Shown here piece after piece: positions 36,855-49,960 of a stretch of DNA of 64,000 bases; the first letter of the stretch is position 1, and each line of letters begins with the position of its first letter. Source of the DNA: Bimastos eiseni (lineage: Eukaryota; Annelida; Clitellata; Crassiclitellata; Lumbricidae). Both the position numbers and the translations under genes were made by a program. A model generated the notes under the pieces. It was not told the DNA's origin. It did no database searches and saw only the letters and a list, made by a program, of their open reading frames with translations. Location: contig OY365817.1 in NCBI GenBank assembly GCA_959347315.1, forward strand, positions 436,501-500,500, read 5' to 3'.

Positions 36855-39800
36855 GTTTCGAATTTTACAGCATAGCCGTCCAATGTTTATTTCAACGCAA
36901 CAGAAAGAACGATATATTCTTGCTAGACAGATAATTTTTCAAAGATGTCCATTAATTTCGATCACCAACTAATCATCTGGTGGCAAAGTAGGCCTATTCT
37001 AAAAATGCCACAGACTTCAACTAGAACATAATTATTTCAGACATAGTCTAGTGCACCTGAACAGTATAGGCATCTGCTAGATTGTTGCACGCACGAGCCG
37101 CAAAGGAATAGTCGATAGACTCGCCTACACCTGTGAAATATGCATATGCCGCACACTGTCACATGCAGGCTATGGATTGACCTAAATGTACAAAGGTTGA
37201 TCAACAAGTAGGCCTAATGCGAAAATACCAAAGCAGACGACTATAATAAAAATAACCGTATACTTCATTAACTATCTTGCTCGCTTTAAGTAGTCAATTA
37301 TTATTAAAGCACCTCACTGTATCAAAAGACCGACGCTATAACCTATCCGATGTAGTAGGCTAAATAGACGGGGGTCTATTTCAAGCACCGTGTGCTAAAT
37401 AGATCCCCCGTCAAACACTCCTGGGTCAATTTATTCTAGGATATATTGACTGGTGTATTTAATTTTTCCTATGAACAATTGAGCAGTGTGGTATATTGTT
37501 CCTAGTAGTAAAACACTACCATTGGTGATTGAATAGAGACTCCAGTGGAGTGAATTCTTCCAAGGGCATATTCAATCGGGAGTCAATAATTTATCATAGA
37601 TTAAACAGGCCTGGAGTCCGGGAATTAATTTGCCTGGGAGTGTGCTTAACCTCATGCACAGGCAGAGGCCGAATTGAACAGGTGGCGAGAAGGTAGCTCC
37701 GTGGCTTGATCTCAGGGTCAATCTAGTGAGCCCAAGTCTTATGGCAATTAAGGTATCTGCGGATAAACTTTACTAGATCTGCCCTGTTTGCAGTTGTTCG
37801 ACACGCATGTGTTCGGTCGGTAACATTCTTGGCAAACAACTTCAGACACTCGGTTACTAGGCCCTCAAACATATCTTACACACACGCCTATTTTTCAGTA
37901 TAATAGCTTGGCAGCGTAGATCTTATAATCATTACACGTGTCAACCAACGGGGTGTCAAGAACTGAGGTAGCCTTAAATTGTCCGTCTGTCATTTGAATT
38001 GCTAATTCTTTCGTGTGCAAATAATATTATTTAACCACAACACGTTTTTCCTCTTTAAACAGTGTTCATATTTTATATTGAAGACGACAGATGACGAGCT
38101 GCTTAACACCTAGTATAACGTCGCAGTTCAGTGCAATTTAAATTCGCTGTTCTACGAAAGTAAACTATTTATCATAAAAGCAGTCATATGAAAGAACGCA
38201 ACCCTTAACTCAGGGGTCAGTCCTCGTCTATGTAAGAGATAGCCGCACCTGGCGTGCCCTATATAGCGGTGAGACTAAGCGATCACAGTAACATGAAACA
38301 CGCATGAAAAGAACTTTTATATTATTCCACGACCCTATGGCACATCATCTGATCCATCTAAATCGACACTTAGCTTCTGATTCATTTTCTCTGTCAACCT
38401 AAATCATATGGTCCTAACTTGGTGCTTGTCTTTTAATTCACACCCAAACAATATCGCCTATTCTCTCCTTTATTAAAAGGTAGGCTTAAGCATCTTGAGG
38501 GTCGGTAAGGGTCAGAGCAGGCTTCGTGAGGGTCGGTTAGGGTTAGTTTTAGGGTTATTGTAGTTTATAGATAAAGGGTGTCAGACAAGTGTTATCTTGG
38601 GGGTGTATTAAAAAACATGTACCCTAACTTCAAACTATAAAATCCAAATTCATGGATCTATCGACAGGTAATTCTTCATTTTGCAGTTTGCTATCCCCAT
38701 GCATGGAGAATCTCTGCAATATGACGATCATGCACTAACGCGCCCATGTAACAGCATGGCTGTGCTACGGCGCTTTAGAAATCGTCCGTTTAATGGTAAC
38801 AAATTTCCGGATTCAATGCTTCATTTGACTATCTCGTCTTACAGGCGTCACAGCACAACAACTGTTAAATATGATAATATGTCAATTTTAAATCCTTGAT
38901 GAGTATGCTTGTTTGTTTATTGGTATATGTGCGACAGTTCACCACTGGAAGCGTTCCAGTTATTGTCGTATTCTATTTCTTAAGTTAATGAACTCTAACG
39001 AATATGTTATAAGTTACCAAGCAGATTCTCGAAGAGCTTCTTCTAAATCCCTAGTAATGAGATTAAGTTACTTACGTTATTCGACGCACACGAAAACCAC
39101 GTAGGCCTGTATCTACAGTACACACCAAACTACTTGCTTACTTGTCTCGAGGCTAACTCTTGCTAAGTGCTGTCGATCTGTCGATTGCACAATGCCAGTG
39201 AGAGATTTGATGAATCAATTAAACTTGATATGATGACTCTTCAAGAAATCTATTCATAATCGCTCTGAAACAGGTGCACAGAAAGCTAAAAGAGTCGCCA
39301 ATGGCCAACGCACGTGCATGGATCCAACCAATTGATTCCCGTCGATGTCGAGTTAACGGGGATTGCCAGTCTCTCTGAAACAGATGTTCATCGAATAAGA
39401 TCTTGAATTCGGAATTCTATCTTTGTTTCGCTAAGTGTTTCCTTCTACCTCAAGTTTACAAAATGCACCTTGAATACTCATTCAATGTGGATTTTGTGAA
39501 CTAGACAAATTATGGAAAAAATCGTTTATTGCACAGGTTTTCATTCTGTTTTATAGCGATTGTGCATGCATGCACCTCCATCAAATTATACTTCTCACTG
39601 GATTGATTTCCAGTCACCTTTAAACACTCGCATCTTCAGTGTTAAGCCACAAAGACATTTTTTAAGCAGCGATTACCTTCCGTTATTCGGTTGAGCCTTA
39701 ACTCTTTATAATAATTATTAAGGGTTACTTTGCATTGCTTGTAAATTCTTTGAATCAATAACCTCCATGTGTCAGTACTTAGAGTGCAGTAAATGTCAAT

Positions 39801-40913
39801 TGCAATTTTGACTTGTCAGATCAAACTCCATTTCATCTCGAGATTGACTTTCGTTAGTTTAGGCTTAATATCATTTCTGATTATAATTCATTAATTCATT
39901 ACGAGAATTTGTGTATAGCGCCTCTTCAGGGTGACTACTCAGAGGTGCTCCCAACCACAGCGCGGCCAAATAATATACCGGAGGCTTTTGATAATTAATG
40001 GTTATAAGAATTGTGGCTTAGAATAAACTGTCTTGGAGTTAAGCAGTTTATGACTTTATATTCTTTCCAATGTTCATAAGGAATGCACTTAATTGACCAT
40101 CAACTGAAACGGAGTAAGGTTCCTCTGTTATCTTGTCTCTTCTAATCGTTATGTCTCTCTTTCCTCTCATTTTCTTATTCTTTGCATTTCTCCATTATTA
40201 TGTTTCACATTTAAATTCATTCATATTTAACCTCTCTTTGAATTTTCCAATTGGTTGACTTTCCAGATCTACGGCGTAGAGTTATATTAAAATCAGACGC
40301 ATTCCTTGTCTCTGGGCTTTGCTTATTGTCACACAGTTCACTGAACAAAATAGCTCAGATGAGTCCGAAAAATTATTCTGCACAGCGTACACGAAAGAAT
40401 CTTTCGATTGGCTTAGACACAGACCGCAATATGGTATTGCCAGTTCTAGGCTTGGATAAAAAGAGCGCCTATTGACCGTACATATAGTCCTTAAAAATTA
40501 TATAATTCGTGCCTTCACGCCGTAACATATATCAAATATCATCAGGGAAACTGGAATCTTAGATTTTTTTGTCTGAGCGACGATGGATTCCACGCCATTC
40601 TAAATTATATTGCGATGCTCATTTCAAGTCGTCAATAGTTATTAAACTAATTAAAGAAGTCTAACCCTTTTATGCAAAGATGACCAAGTTGCAGTGTGAT
40701 CCAGAGGCAAAGTAATCGAGTGATAATGGATATAGCTTTTTTCCAAATTTTTCATAGCATGCGCATTTACATTAGTCAATAGGTGGTAATACTCGTCAAA
40801 ATGATCTTCGTTTTATTATTTTAAGAAGATTCAGCCTTTTATGTATAGATATTTAGGTTCAAGTTTGATATAGACATGTATACGGCCTACCGTAGTAATC
40901 GAATACTTATGGA
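36855..40913. other. Region upstream of the Mab-21-like gene
   Basis: No coding sequence was recognised. The region contains a strong hairpin (37367-37412), degenerate TTAGGG-like words near 38500-38565, and a minus-strand LINE 3'-tail scrap at about 39895-39960 (atagcgcctcttcagggtga, ctactcagaggtgctc). The immediate upstream of the ATG shows no clear TATA box. Confidence 0.45.
37367..37412. repeat. Strong imperfect hairpin
   Basis: The arms GACGGGGGTCTATTT and AAATAGATCCCCCGTC pair with one extra base. After a 2-nt bulge an inner stem AGCAC/GTGCT closes over a CGT loop, for about 20 pairs in all. It lies about 510 bp upstream of the Mab-21-like start codon. It is too short for a typical animal pre-miRNA. 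Confidence 0.7.
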
Positions 40914-41401
40914 TAGGGCCACCATGGGCACTCGGGTGCTTGCGAGCACCCGATTCCAAAAATTACTCGAGTAATTGTTTTCTACTCGAGTATCGCATGC
41001 TTCCACTTCCGGTCGGAAAATTCCGGCTCTCTGTAACCTATATTTTATTTTTTGTGTGACAAAAAAACTAACAATTTCTGTTTCTTTAGCTGTTCAGTAG
41101 TTTGTTAGTTGTTACATTGGCGATTTAGCTATATTGGTGCGATAGAGCTTTAGTTAGAACCTATGCCATGGTCCTATAGTCAATTATTATTATGATTGTT
41201 ATTATTATTAAACGGACGATTTCTTAAGCGCCGTTACGCAGCCATGCCGCTACAAGGGGGCTTAGTATGTCAATAGCATGGTGTACAGTAGAATTCATGC
41301 AACTTGTATTAAGCACTTCCTGTATTAACGAGTACAAGGGTACTCGCGAAGCTACTCGACCGGGTACCCGACTCCAAAACTACTCGTTAGTGGCAGCCTT
41401 A
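40914..41401. mobile_element. Probable hAT-type MITE
   Basis: The ends TAGGGCCACCA and (inverted) TAAGGCTGCCA begin longer imperfect inverted arms rich in ACTCG words (gcacccgattccaaaaatta versus acccgactccaaaactactc). The flanking octamers CTTATGGA (40906-40913) and TTTGTGGA (41402-41409) match at six of eight positions, consistent with a decayed hAT target duplication. No coding content. Confidence 0.6.
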
Positions 41402-42029
41402 TTTGTGGAATAAACCCATTTCTAGTATAGTACATAATGTTTATTTAAGTTTATTTCAGTCGCTAGGTGGCAGTAATAAATATATACATATATATATATA
41501 TATTGATCTAATACGGTTGCGAGTGGACAACTCAATTCTCAGATTGTAAGCCCAATTTTTAATAGAGAGCCGTGTTCAATGACCTTCAAATTTTAATGTT
41601 TTTTTAATATTTAAATTTCGCCGACCGAGAAATTAACAACCGCCAAATAATCAATAATCGCGAGAAGAAGAACGAGAAGTGAACGAGAAAGAGGGAGATG
41701 GAGTGTCAGAGGGAGAAGAAGCCCCTGAATTTGTTCTCGTACTCCTAGTACCAATGCTAGGCCCTATATAATACTCTCAACCAATACTGCTGATGACGTT
41801 ATAAGAAACAAATAAATAATTAAATAATAAATGAAGCGATTAACTAGAAATATTCAGCGCACGAAAAGTAATTAAAGTATTAATTCCGCCATGCTAAAAT
41901 TGTGTCGCCTAGCGAAGTCTTATTCTCAATCCTTCTACGAAGCTTTAACAAAGACAAAGGACACAGAAATCCCTTTCAAATGTTGCCGACTTACTATAGA
42001 AAGTGACGCTCACAGACACTATTTCTAGT

Positions 42030-42724
42030 ACTTAATAGAGAGTTAGAATTTTATTAAATTACAGCACAAGAGCAGAAATATTAACAATGGTGTTGGTAAT
42101 ATTATTTACAGCGTACAACTATAAGAAATTTAGGACATAAGAATTACATGCGGCAATAACAATATTGATGTCATCGATATCTATTTCCAATGGGATGAAA
42201 TGCGTTCCTGGTCCCATAGGATTCTCCCTCGTGGTAACTATCACAACCATCACCGTGCTTGTGATTGGGATGATGCTGCCGAGGGGTGAATGATAACAGC
42301 AAAATGAGCTTCAGAAATATGTTGGTCGCCTAATCATAAAAAAAGCACAAACAAGAAATTCACATTGGCAACTATAGGTATCTCTGTCTGTCTCTCTGTC
42401 TCTCTGTCTCACTCTGCATGTCTCCTTGTGTCCTGTCGGTCTGTCTATTCGTACGTTCGTCTTTCTTTCAGATAAACAGTTTGCATGTCTGTTAATTTGT
42501 TGTTGTCTGTGTCAACAAGGCCTTTGACTTCGATGCTGTCCATTCATTTCGTGCCAAATCATGACAATGACGGCATATCCATCCCACACACTTCCTCCGC
42601 TGATCACCCAATCAATTGTCTTGGCAATTTGCCAGAACGGAAGTCACGTGTCGTTCGACGAAGGTGATGACGACGGCGTTCTTTCGAACCAACTATGTCA
42701 TACGGGTGGCGTAATCTAGTGACG
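42030..42724 (-). other. Probable 3' UTR of ARID3
   Basis: About 700 bases follow the TGA before the first clear minus-strand AATAAA (42055-42050). A 32-codon plus-strand open frame here (hydrophobic, near 42198-42290) has no other support. The extent is inferred from the signal only. Confidence 0.45.
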
Positions 42725-45111
42725 TCAGTCGAGGAGGTGCGTCGGTGGAGGCTGAGCGAAGAGAACGCCTTGGTAGAGGATGCCATTGATCTCCATGCTG
42801 CCAATGATCGAACTGCCCAGATGATTCGAATGACCGTTCTCTGTAACGTTGACAATATCAACAGCAACTGAACTAACAATAATATAAAAAGATTTAATGC
42901 TAGTCTCTATTATTGCTATTCATATTGTAGCAGCCATTCAGTTACTGTAGCGCTCAGTAGTGCAAAAAAGCGAAAGTAAACCAGGTTTCAAGATTGGAGA
43001 ACTATAATATGGACTCGCAGAGGTGTCATTCCCCTTGAGTGATGGAGGCAAACCCCCGGTTTCAAGTGCCAGGAAGGCAAGATATCCCCCTAAGACGCAA
43101 ACAATTTCCCCACCCTAGCTAACATTGGAGGCATTTCCCTCCGGATCCCCTATCTGGACGCCTCTGATATGGAGATACCGAAAAAGAATGGTAACACGTA
43201 AAGGGCCTAATGAAGGAAAAAGATCTAGTTTGGTCCCAACGCGTGTAACTAAAAGATCATGTCAGTCCAAGGAACGAAGTGGTCGATGAGAAGTGGCTGA
43301 AAGAGGGTGGAGAGATCTCCAAGATATTTCGGAGCAATATTGAGTTTGGATTTAATGACAAGGTAAAGGACTTCGAGCTGAACGCGAGGGTAGATGAAGT
43401 CATGGCAATTGATTGAGATCATAATTTTTTTAAAGATCCTATTAAGACTATTTGTTAAGTTTCTATTAATATCATTTGTTAATTTCCAATTAACATCATT
43501 TGTTAACTTTCTATTGAGATAGTTTGTTGAGTTCCTATTGCGTAGACCAACCTCGACTGGTAAGTTTGATGTGAGCCGTGCTGACTCCGGACGAATTTGT
43601 TCGATGCATCGGAGTAGGGAATCGAATCCCGTCGTCTAGGGTCGGTCGTTTGGTCACTGGTTCTTCTGTCTTCATTGACACGTTATTGGTCGACTGGGGA
43701 CACGACAGCAGTCCCTGGCCTTGACCTTGACCCTGTCCCAAAGCCTGGCCACTGACGAAGCGGATGCTGCTAGAGACAGCGGCTGCTCTCGTGGCCTCCT
43801 CCATGCGTTTCGTAACCTCCGCCATCGCTCGAGTGGCTGCCTTGACGGCGTGGGCGTCGCACTCGGCCAGGGTTCGCAGCTGGTTGACCGTCGGTGCAAG
43901 AATCATCTGTTGGTCCCCTCGATCTATACAATTGCACAAAACAGAACATGATCATGTTCACGCCACGAGTACGACTTTGACTATGAATAAAAAGACTTTC
44001 ATATCGCCGCCATAATAGCGCACGATGAGTCATCCCTGTCTTCTCCCAATAATTTTGTCCCTCTCCAAGCTCGCATACAATTAAAAATTCTCATCTTGGT
44101 CATCGAGGCTCAGCGGGACCTTGCCCGAGATACCTGGTTAACGTAATACTTCGGCCTCATTCAGTTTCCCCCCTCCGTCCACTTCGCTCGTTCAATAGAC
44201 TTGACCTCATGGTTCCTCGAACCAGAACAACAATGGCTCAGTCTCGATCGTTTGCTTCAATTGGTCCCTAGTAGTTATATTCGTTGCTACGTGGTGCATT
44301 TTGATCTACATACACCTATAATCACATCAAATCAACCAATAATTTGGTTATAGTCGCTTCTTACTTAGGTTATAATATTAACCTAACTCATAAACAGGCA
44401 AAAAAGCCTAGCCACAATGTAGTGGGAGCCTTGCATAGTTATCCACAGTTAATTTGATGCTAGTATAGATTTAATAGAACTTTCGCCAAGTTCCTACACA
44501 AAGTTCAAGCAGTATAAGGAGTATGATGAATAAATGTTCAACAGCTCACACCCGCTTTGCATGTATAATATAAAGACGTAGCAGGTCTTTGAATAGAGAT
44601 GTACGACCGTTGCCACTAATTACAATCAAAATGTGCAATCTCAGTAATAATAAAGGATCTGATAACACAGTCTTGTTGAGTGACTGTAGCTCATAACCTT
44701 AAAGAAGATCTTATTAAGTGCATTCTAGATATAAGTATCTTTAGAGTGTTATCTCGATTAGCTTTTACGAAGTGAACGAGGTTAACTCGTGTTCTTCATG
44801 AATAATGTTACACGATCAGTTATATGTGATCTAATTGCCGATCTAGACAAAAATGTGCACAGCCTACGAGCGAAACAAATGTATTTGGAATAGCCGACAA
44901 AGTCATCCTATTTCGCACTGAAGTAGGCTAAGTAAAGGTATTCTTGTGGTCGCACTTGGTGCAAAGGCATCTAATAAGCCCAGTTAAAAAGCCTAGCCAG
45001 ACATGTTTTGCGCATGAGCCAGATTATATGGTCATGCGTATGAGGGAAATGGGAAGTATTAGGTGAATTTGGTTACAGAATTGGTAGCAAAAGTCTTGTT
45101 GAGTGAGTTGG

Positions 45112-45193
<82 letters not shown>

Positions 45194-46155
45194 AGTAAGC
45201 ATTCAGTAATGCTTTGCAAACTATAAACTAGTAATAAATAAGTCAACTATGCTTCTCCTGGTGTTGTTATTATCGACAATCTGTGATTGGACGATGTCAT
45301 CGGATTAGGTAATAATAGTGGAGTTGCATTATTCCATTACCTCTTTCTAATTCTAAAATGAGATGTGCTGTTTCTCTGCAGTGGTATAAAAGGAATGGTC
45401 CCCGAGAGCCTCCCTTGAAGCATGGAAGACCACTGATGGAGTTGTAGACATTCTCACTGGCACCCACAGCCACCAAAATGCAGCCATGAAGTCGGGAAGA
45501 GGATGCCGTGGAAAGGAATGATAAAATCCTTGACTTATCTGTCTTCATCATTTAGCCATCTGTCGTTCAACAACTCCCCACATCTTTCTTAATGTGCTGC
45601 TGTATTGCGTTGATTTTTTGACAAATTATATAGCGCCTGTTGGAGAACAGACGACTCAGCACGCCAAATGTACCCTATCTGTGCTTCTGTCTATGTCTGC
45701 CTGTGTCTGATCCTCTGTCTGCCTTTATACCTCTGTTTGTGTCAGTGTGTATACATGTATCTGTGGATACTATTGTGTCTTGCTATCCGTTTGGCTCCTA
45801 GGGAGTCTCGATCGGTGTCTGTTCGGTCGGTTACTCTCTCATCTTCCATTATCTTTGATCGCATCTGTTATGTATAGAATTGTCGTACATCACTTGTACG
45901 TCTAGTGTAAACAAGGAATAAACAACGCCCCTCCACCGATCCCCATCCTCTCCTTCTCTATCCCCTCTCTCCTCTCCTTCCCTATCTCTCTCTGTCTCCC
46001 ACTTCTCCAATGCCTCATTTTCTCTCCAACCGCCTCTCTCTCCTTCGAGCTTCGTTGCCTTTCTACCTTGCCGCCTCCCTTTCTCTCGCTCACCCCACCT
46101 TCTCTCCTGCTTCCGTCTTCTTTCGTCTCGATCTGTCTATCTGCCTTCATCTCCA

Positions 46156-46233
<78 letters not shown>

Positions 46234-48433
46234 TCTCCCTCTCCTCTCATCTCTGTCTGCAGTATTATTCTTACTCTCTCTCTCTCCCGCTCTGAATTTT
46301 TTCGTCCTCTCCGTTCTTACCCCCATTCCAGTCAGGCGAGCAGCCCGCCCCTTCCAGGCCAGTGGCGTCTCTGAGCGATCGACCGGCCGACCGTCCGACC
46401 GACCGGTCGAGGGCCCGCCTTCCCTCAGAGGGCTGGCGGTCGGCGACGGAGCTAGGCAGGCGCCGTCGAAACCTCGACCCATAAAGATCAGAGCGAAGCG
46501 CTTTTGCCTTCAATTACGATTCGATCTTTCGTTTCTGATCTGTGATCGACCAACCACAGGTGTAATACAAAGGCCCATCAAAACAATCAGCTACGAACAG
46601 AGAGGGTTTGGAGTCAGAGATAGTGTAGAGACGGGAGGGAGCAGGGAAGGAGGGCAAGAGGGATGAGGAGAAGAGCGAACAACGAGAGGAGGGAGGAGAG
46701 AAAGAGAAGGAGAGGCAGGGATGGAAATATAGGTATCGGAAGGAATTTCAAGATAGAGAAATCAGAGGAAGACCAAAAGCAACACAGATAGAAGAGCAAT
46801 AGTATGAATATGACTAACAGCTGAATAGGTGGTGAAGACAGACAAGAGGAACAAATGGCAACTGGCTGACAACTTTATCGAAGTACAACGAAGAACGATG
46901 AAAGATAATTTTGTGGAAAAAGGAGGAAAAAGATTAGGGAAATAATAGGAGTCAGAAGAGGATCGGATAGACAATCATTAGATTATAGACCAAGCGCTCT
47001 ACCGAACAGATTACTATAAAAAGACATATTGTAGGAAATTAAAATTGAGTGCAAGGACAAAAGTAATGAGAGAATTGAAGATGTAAAGAAAGACCGTGAG
47101 TAGTAACAGACAGACAAGCAGACAGACAGAAGCCAGAATTGCACCTTGATACGCGGATAGAGAGAGGGTCAGCGCATAGAGCCATTTCTGGCCCTCCGAT
47201 CTCAACCAGAAGCTAATTTTTTCCTGGATCTTTTCCTCCGTCGGATGTTTACGTACTTCCTCGGACTCTCGCGACCTGCTCGTATTGCAATTCGCCTTGA
47301 ACAGCGAACCTTCAGCATAGAAGAAGCAGCTTTAGGCATAACGTCAGCAGCGGAGCAATAGATTCTTGGGTCATATTGGATGTATAACGTAATGGTCGCT
47401 TTGCATGGTTGTCGATAGTTAAATTAAAGTCTCCTGTAATAACCTGTCATAATTTGCTCATAATATATTTGTAATAATGTGATTAAATGATAATTATTTT
47501 TTTATTGTTATCTTTAGACGTGTAAGCCTCTCACCCTTGAGTGACAAAGAGACGGCTGATCGTCCGGCGGGGTTGATCCCAGACAGACCGTCGTGCATGT
47601 GGGCCACACCGGATGGATTCATTGGTAATATGGGCGGCAGAGGAGAGAAGTCCTGTCCAAAGCCAGAACGTCTTCCCTCGCGTCTGTTCCCATCGACGGC
47701 GTATTGCAGTTCGCTCAGAGTGCTTAGCTTCAGTTTCTCGCATTCGTAGGGATAGAGGTATTTCATGTACCTACAAACACCCAAGTCCATCAGCTAAACG
47801 AAGGAAAGGTCTATAGGACTATGTTATGTCCTCGTTGTCTTGGTCTGCCGTTGTATTATTTTCCTTGATATCTTCCTCGTAGGATATTGTATTCATCACC
47901 ACCCTTTGGAATCTTGACGAATACAGCTCCATCAAGCGAGTGATTGATTTATCAGATATCAATATCTGTACAATTTAGTGTGCATTAACCTGTCCTCAAC
48001 AATATCATTATCACCTCTTCTTCGCCTCCTCCTCCTCCTCCTCCTCCTCCTCGCGAAAACTTTATAAGCCAGCTTAGACTACTTAGAGCGGATTTAGAGG
48101 CTCCACAGCGCAGAAGCCCCAAGGAACAGACTCTTTTCTTATTCTGGTCCACGTTACACATTTTCTTATACTTATAATATTAATATAATTGGATTTAATT
48201 ACAATAGCGTTGTGATGAATATGGTATTTTTTTAATAGGATGGACTGACTGTGTTCGAAGCGTGAATGCTGCGCTTGTGATGGACGATGGAAGGTTGAGT
48301 CCTTTCGTGATCTCTCGCCAGAGTTTCTTGTTGATCACTTCGACCAGACCTCCCTTCGACACGACCAATTGAAACAATTCAAATAGGTCCAGTGTCTGTT
48401 TCGCCATTATAGGAATCCGATTCACCGGTGTAC
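42725..48433 (-). CDS. ARID3: ARID3 / dead-ringer transcription factor (3' half)
   Basis: This is a nuclear DNA-binding protein of the ARID3 (Bright/dead ringer) group. Minus-strand exons in transcript order: 48433-48250, 47770-47535, 43923-43552, 42867-42725. Phases join perfectly (1/2, 2/1, 1/2, 1/2). Exon one encodes TPVNRIPIMAKQTLDLFELF, GGLVEVINKKLWREITKGLN and SITSAAFTLRTQ, and exon two continues YMKYLYPYECEK and NRREGRR; together these are the second part of the extended ARID. Exon three has an alanine-rich helix, a short GQ repeat, a KTEEP stretch (a typical SUMO-site context) and ends in HIKLTSR. The last exon carries the REKLES signature MEINGILYQGVLFAQPP and ends TGA at 42725-42727. 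The start of the ARID domain and the N-terminus lie upstream and were not found in this window. AATAAA on the minus strand at 42055-42050 is a candidate poly(A) signal. Confidence 0.93.
43439..43545. repeat. ~25-bp tandem repeat beside an ARID3 splice donor
   Basis: Four diverged units of the type TTTGTTAAGTTTCTATTAATATCA lie in the last intron of ARID3, starting a few bases past the donor at 43551-43550. Confidence 0.65.
45112..45190. repeat. (GA)n microsatellite
   Basis: An almost perfect GA run of about 79 bases in an ARID3 intron. Confidence 0.95.
46159..46232. repeat. (CT)n(CA)n compound microsatellite
   Basis: A CT run followed directly by a CA run in an ARID3 intron, with pyrimidine-rich flanks from 45930. 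Confidence 0.95.
48024..48052. repeat. (CTC)n microsatellite
   Basis: A perfect CTC run in the intron between the two ARID-coding exons. Confidence 0.9.
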
Positions 48434-49744
48434 CTGAAATCAATCACAGCATACACCTGCAATCAATGCAATAATTATATATAGGCCTATATATATAATA
48501 TATTTGTAATTGGAATCCTGGGATAACGTGTTATCTTCCGTCCATATAATACTTATTACCAATGAAAGAAAATGATTATTTGTCCATAGCAGAGTTTTAT
48601 AATTAAATATAATGACAATAAAGAAACTTTATATTTCTGGAATTAGCGTATTATGAAAAGATTAAATCGAATAATGCGAAGGGGTTTAACGTGAATATTA
48701 TTTACTCTACTGAATTCTGATCAAATTTAATTTTATATTAACTCCAATATATTTTATGTAATCCAAATGAAGGCTAATAAAAGAATTGATCGCTTCTGAG
48801 TAGTCTTTCTTGAAGGGACGTAATAAATGGGCTATATGTATTCCATATGTATGCTAATTGAAATTGAAATTGTGATCTAATATTAATAAAGCGCCGCTTC
48901 AAGATGAACTGGGTCTTATTAGACGATACATCGATTATTGATTATGGCTGTTGTGTAGAACTGGTGGAGGATGAAGAGAGGACTCCATCGGGTAAAAATT
49001 GAGCAAGAATGATGATATTAGTTGGAATTTATACATCGACGATTTCTTTTCTGTTTTCTTCTCAGTTAGTACACGCCCTCGTTCATTCTTTGTAAATAAA
49101 ACTGATAAGTTCATTCATTCAGCTGATATTCTTTCATCCATTCTCTCATCCATTCATTCATTCTGTCTTGCTTGAGATTCCGTTCACTCTTCTCTCCATC
49201 CGTACAAATGTCTTGAACTGGCGTTTAAGCCATATTAGTTCTAGCTAACACCTCTAATGCCCTGGTCCGACACACCTTCGAGAAACGACAGATCTAGTGA
49301 CTAAAAGGTTCTCTCTCATTTGACCTCGAGAATGAAGTAGAAAGAGAAGGAGAGGTAGGAGGAGCAGGAGAAGTAGAAGAAGCAGGAGGAGCAGGAGAAG
49401 CAGGAGAGGTAGGAGGAGCAGGAGAAGCAGAAGGAGCAGGAGGAGCAGAAAGTGAAAGAGGAGGCTACATACATGTACATGTATTTCTGTCAACAAATAA
49501 CTCCATGGAAATCGTTCAAGTATACTTGTCTTAACTTAATATGTAAGCGAATATTGTAAGGTACAGAAAAGAAAAACTGCACCATCCTCATCACCATCAT
49601 CATCGTCATCGTCACATCATCATCATCATAATCTACTTCTTTTTCTTCCTCTAGGTATGCTTCTCTAAGTGTTGTTTCTGTTTCTTCGCCTCCTGTCATA
49701 CTTCACTCCATCACTCTTTCTATGTAGGCCTACTTTCCCAGTTA

Positions 49745-49960
49745 TCTGACTCTCCTTCTTCTTCATCTTCTTTTTCTTCTTCTTCTTCTTCTTCCTCCTC
49801 CTCCTCTTCTTCTTCTTCTTCATTTTTTCTTCTTCTTCTTCTTCTTCTCTTATCATCGTCGTCCTCATCATTATCGTTATAATTATCATCATTATTATCA
49901 TCATCATCATTATTATCATCATCATCATTATCATCATCATTATCATCGTCCTCCCTCCAA
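49745..49960. repeat. (TTC)n and (ATC)n triplet tract
   Basis: Impure CTT/CTC triplets pass into CAT/ATT triplets. The long open frames across it are artefacts of triplet periodicity. Confidence 0.9.

Larger units (their letters stand above)
43924..47534 (-). other. ARID3 intron between exons at 47535 and 43923
   Basis: The intron holds a 38-unit GA repeat (45112-45190), a CT/CA repeat (46159-46232), a GC-rich patch at 46330-46480 with GACCG repeats, and a minus-strand LINE-tail scrap at about 45625-45665. An 84-codon minus-strand frame at 45297-45551 resembles nothing known, and the flanking exon phases join without it. Confidence 0.5.

Noticed and set aside
38505..38570. TTAGGG-like words suggesting telomeric sequence
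   Set aside because: Only a few scattered degenerate hexamers with no array.
43605..43632. GGGAATCGAATCCC, similar to a tRNA B box on the minus strand
   Set aside because: It is coding sequence of an ARID3 exon.
45297..45551. Possible extra ARID3 exon (84-codon minus-strand frame)
   Set aside because: The flanking ARID3 exons join in phase without it, and the peptide has no resemblance to ARID3 proteins.
46010..46666. 218-codon plus-strand frame
   Set aside because: It runs through a CT/CA microsatellite and pyrimidine-rich DNA inside an ARID3 intron. No domain is recognisable.
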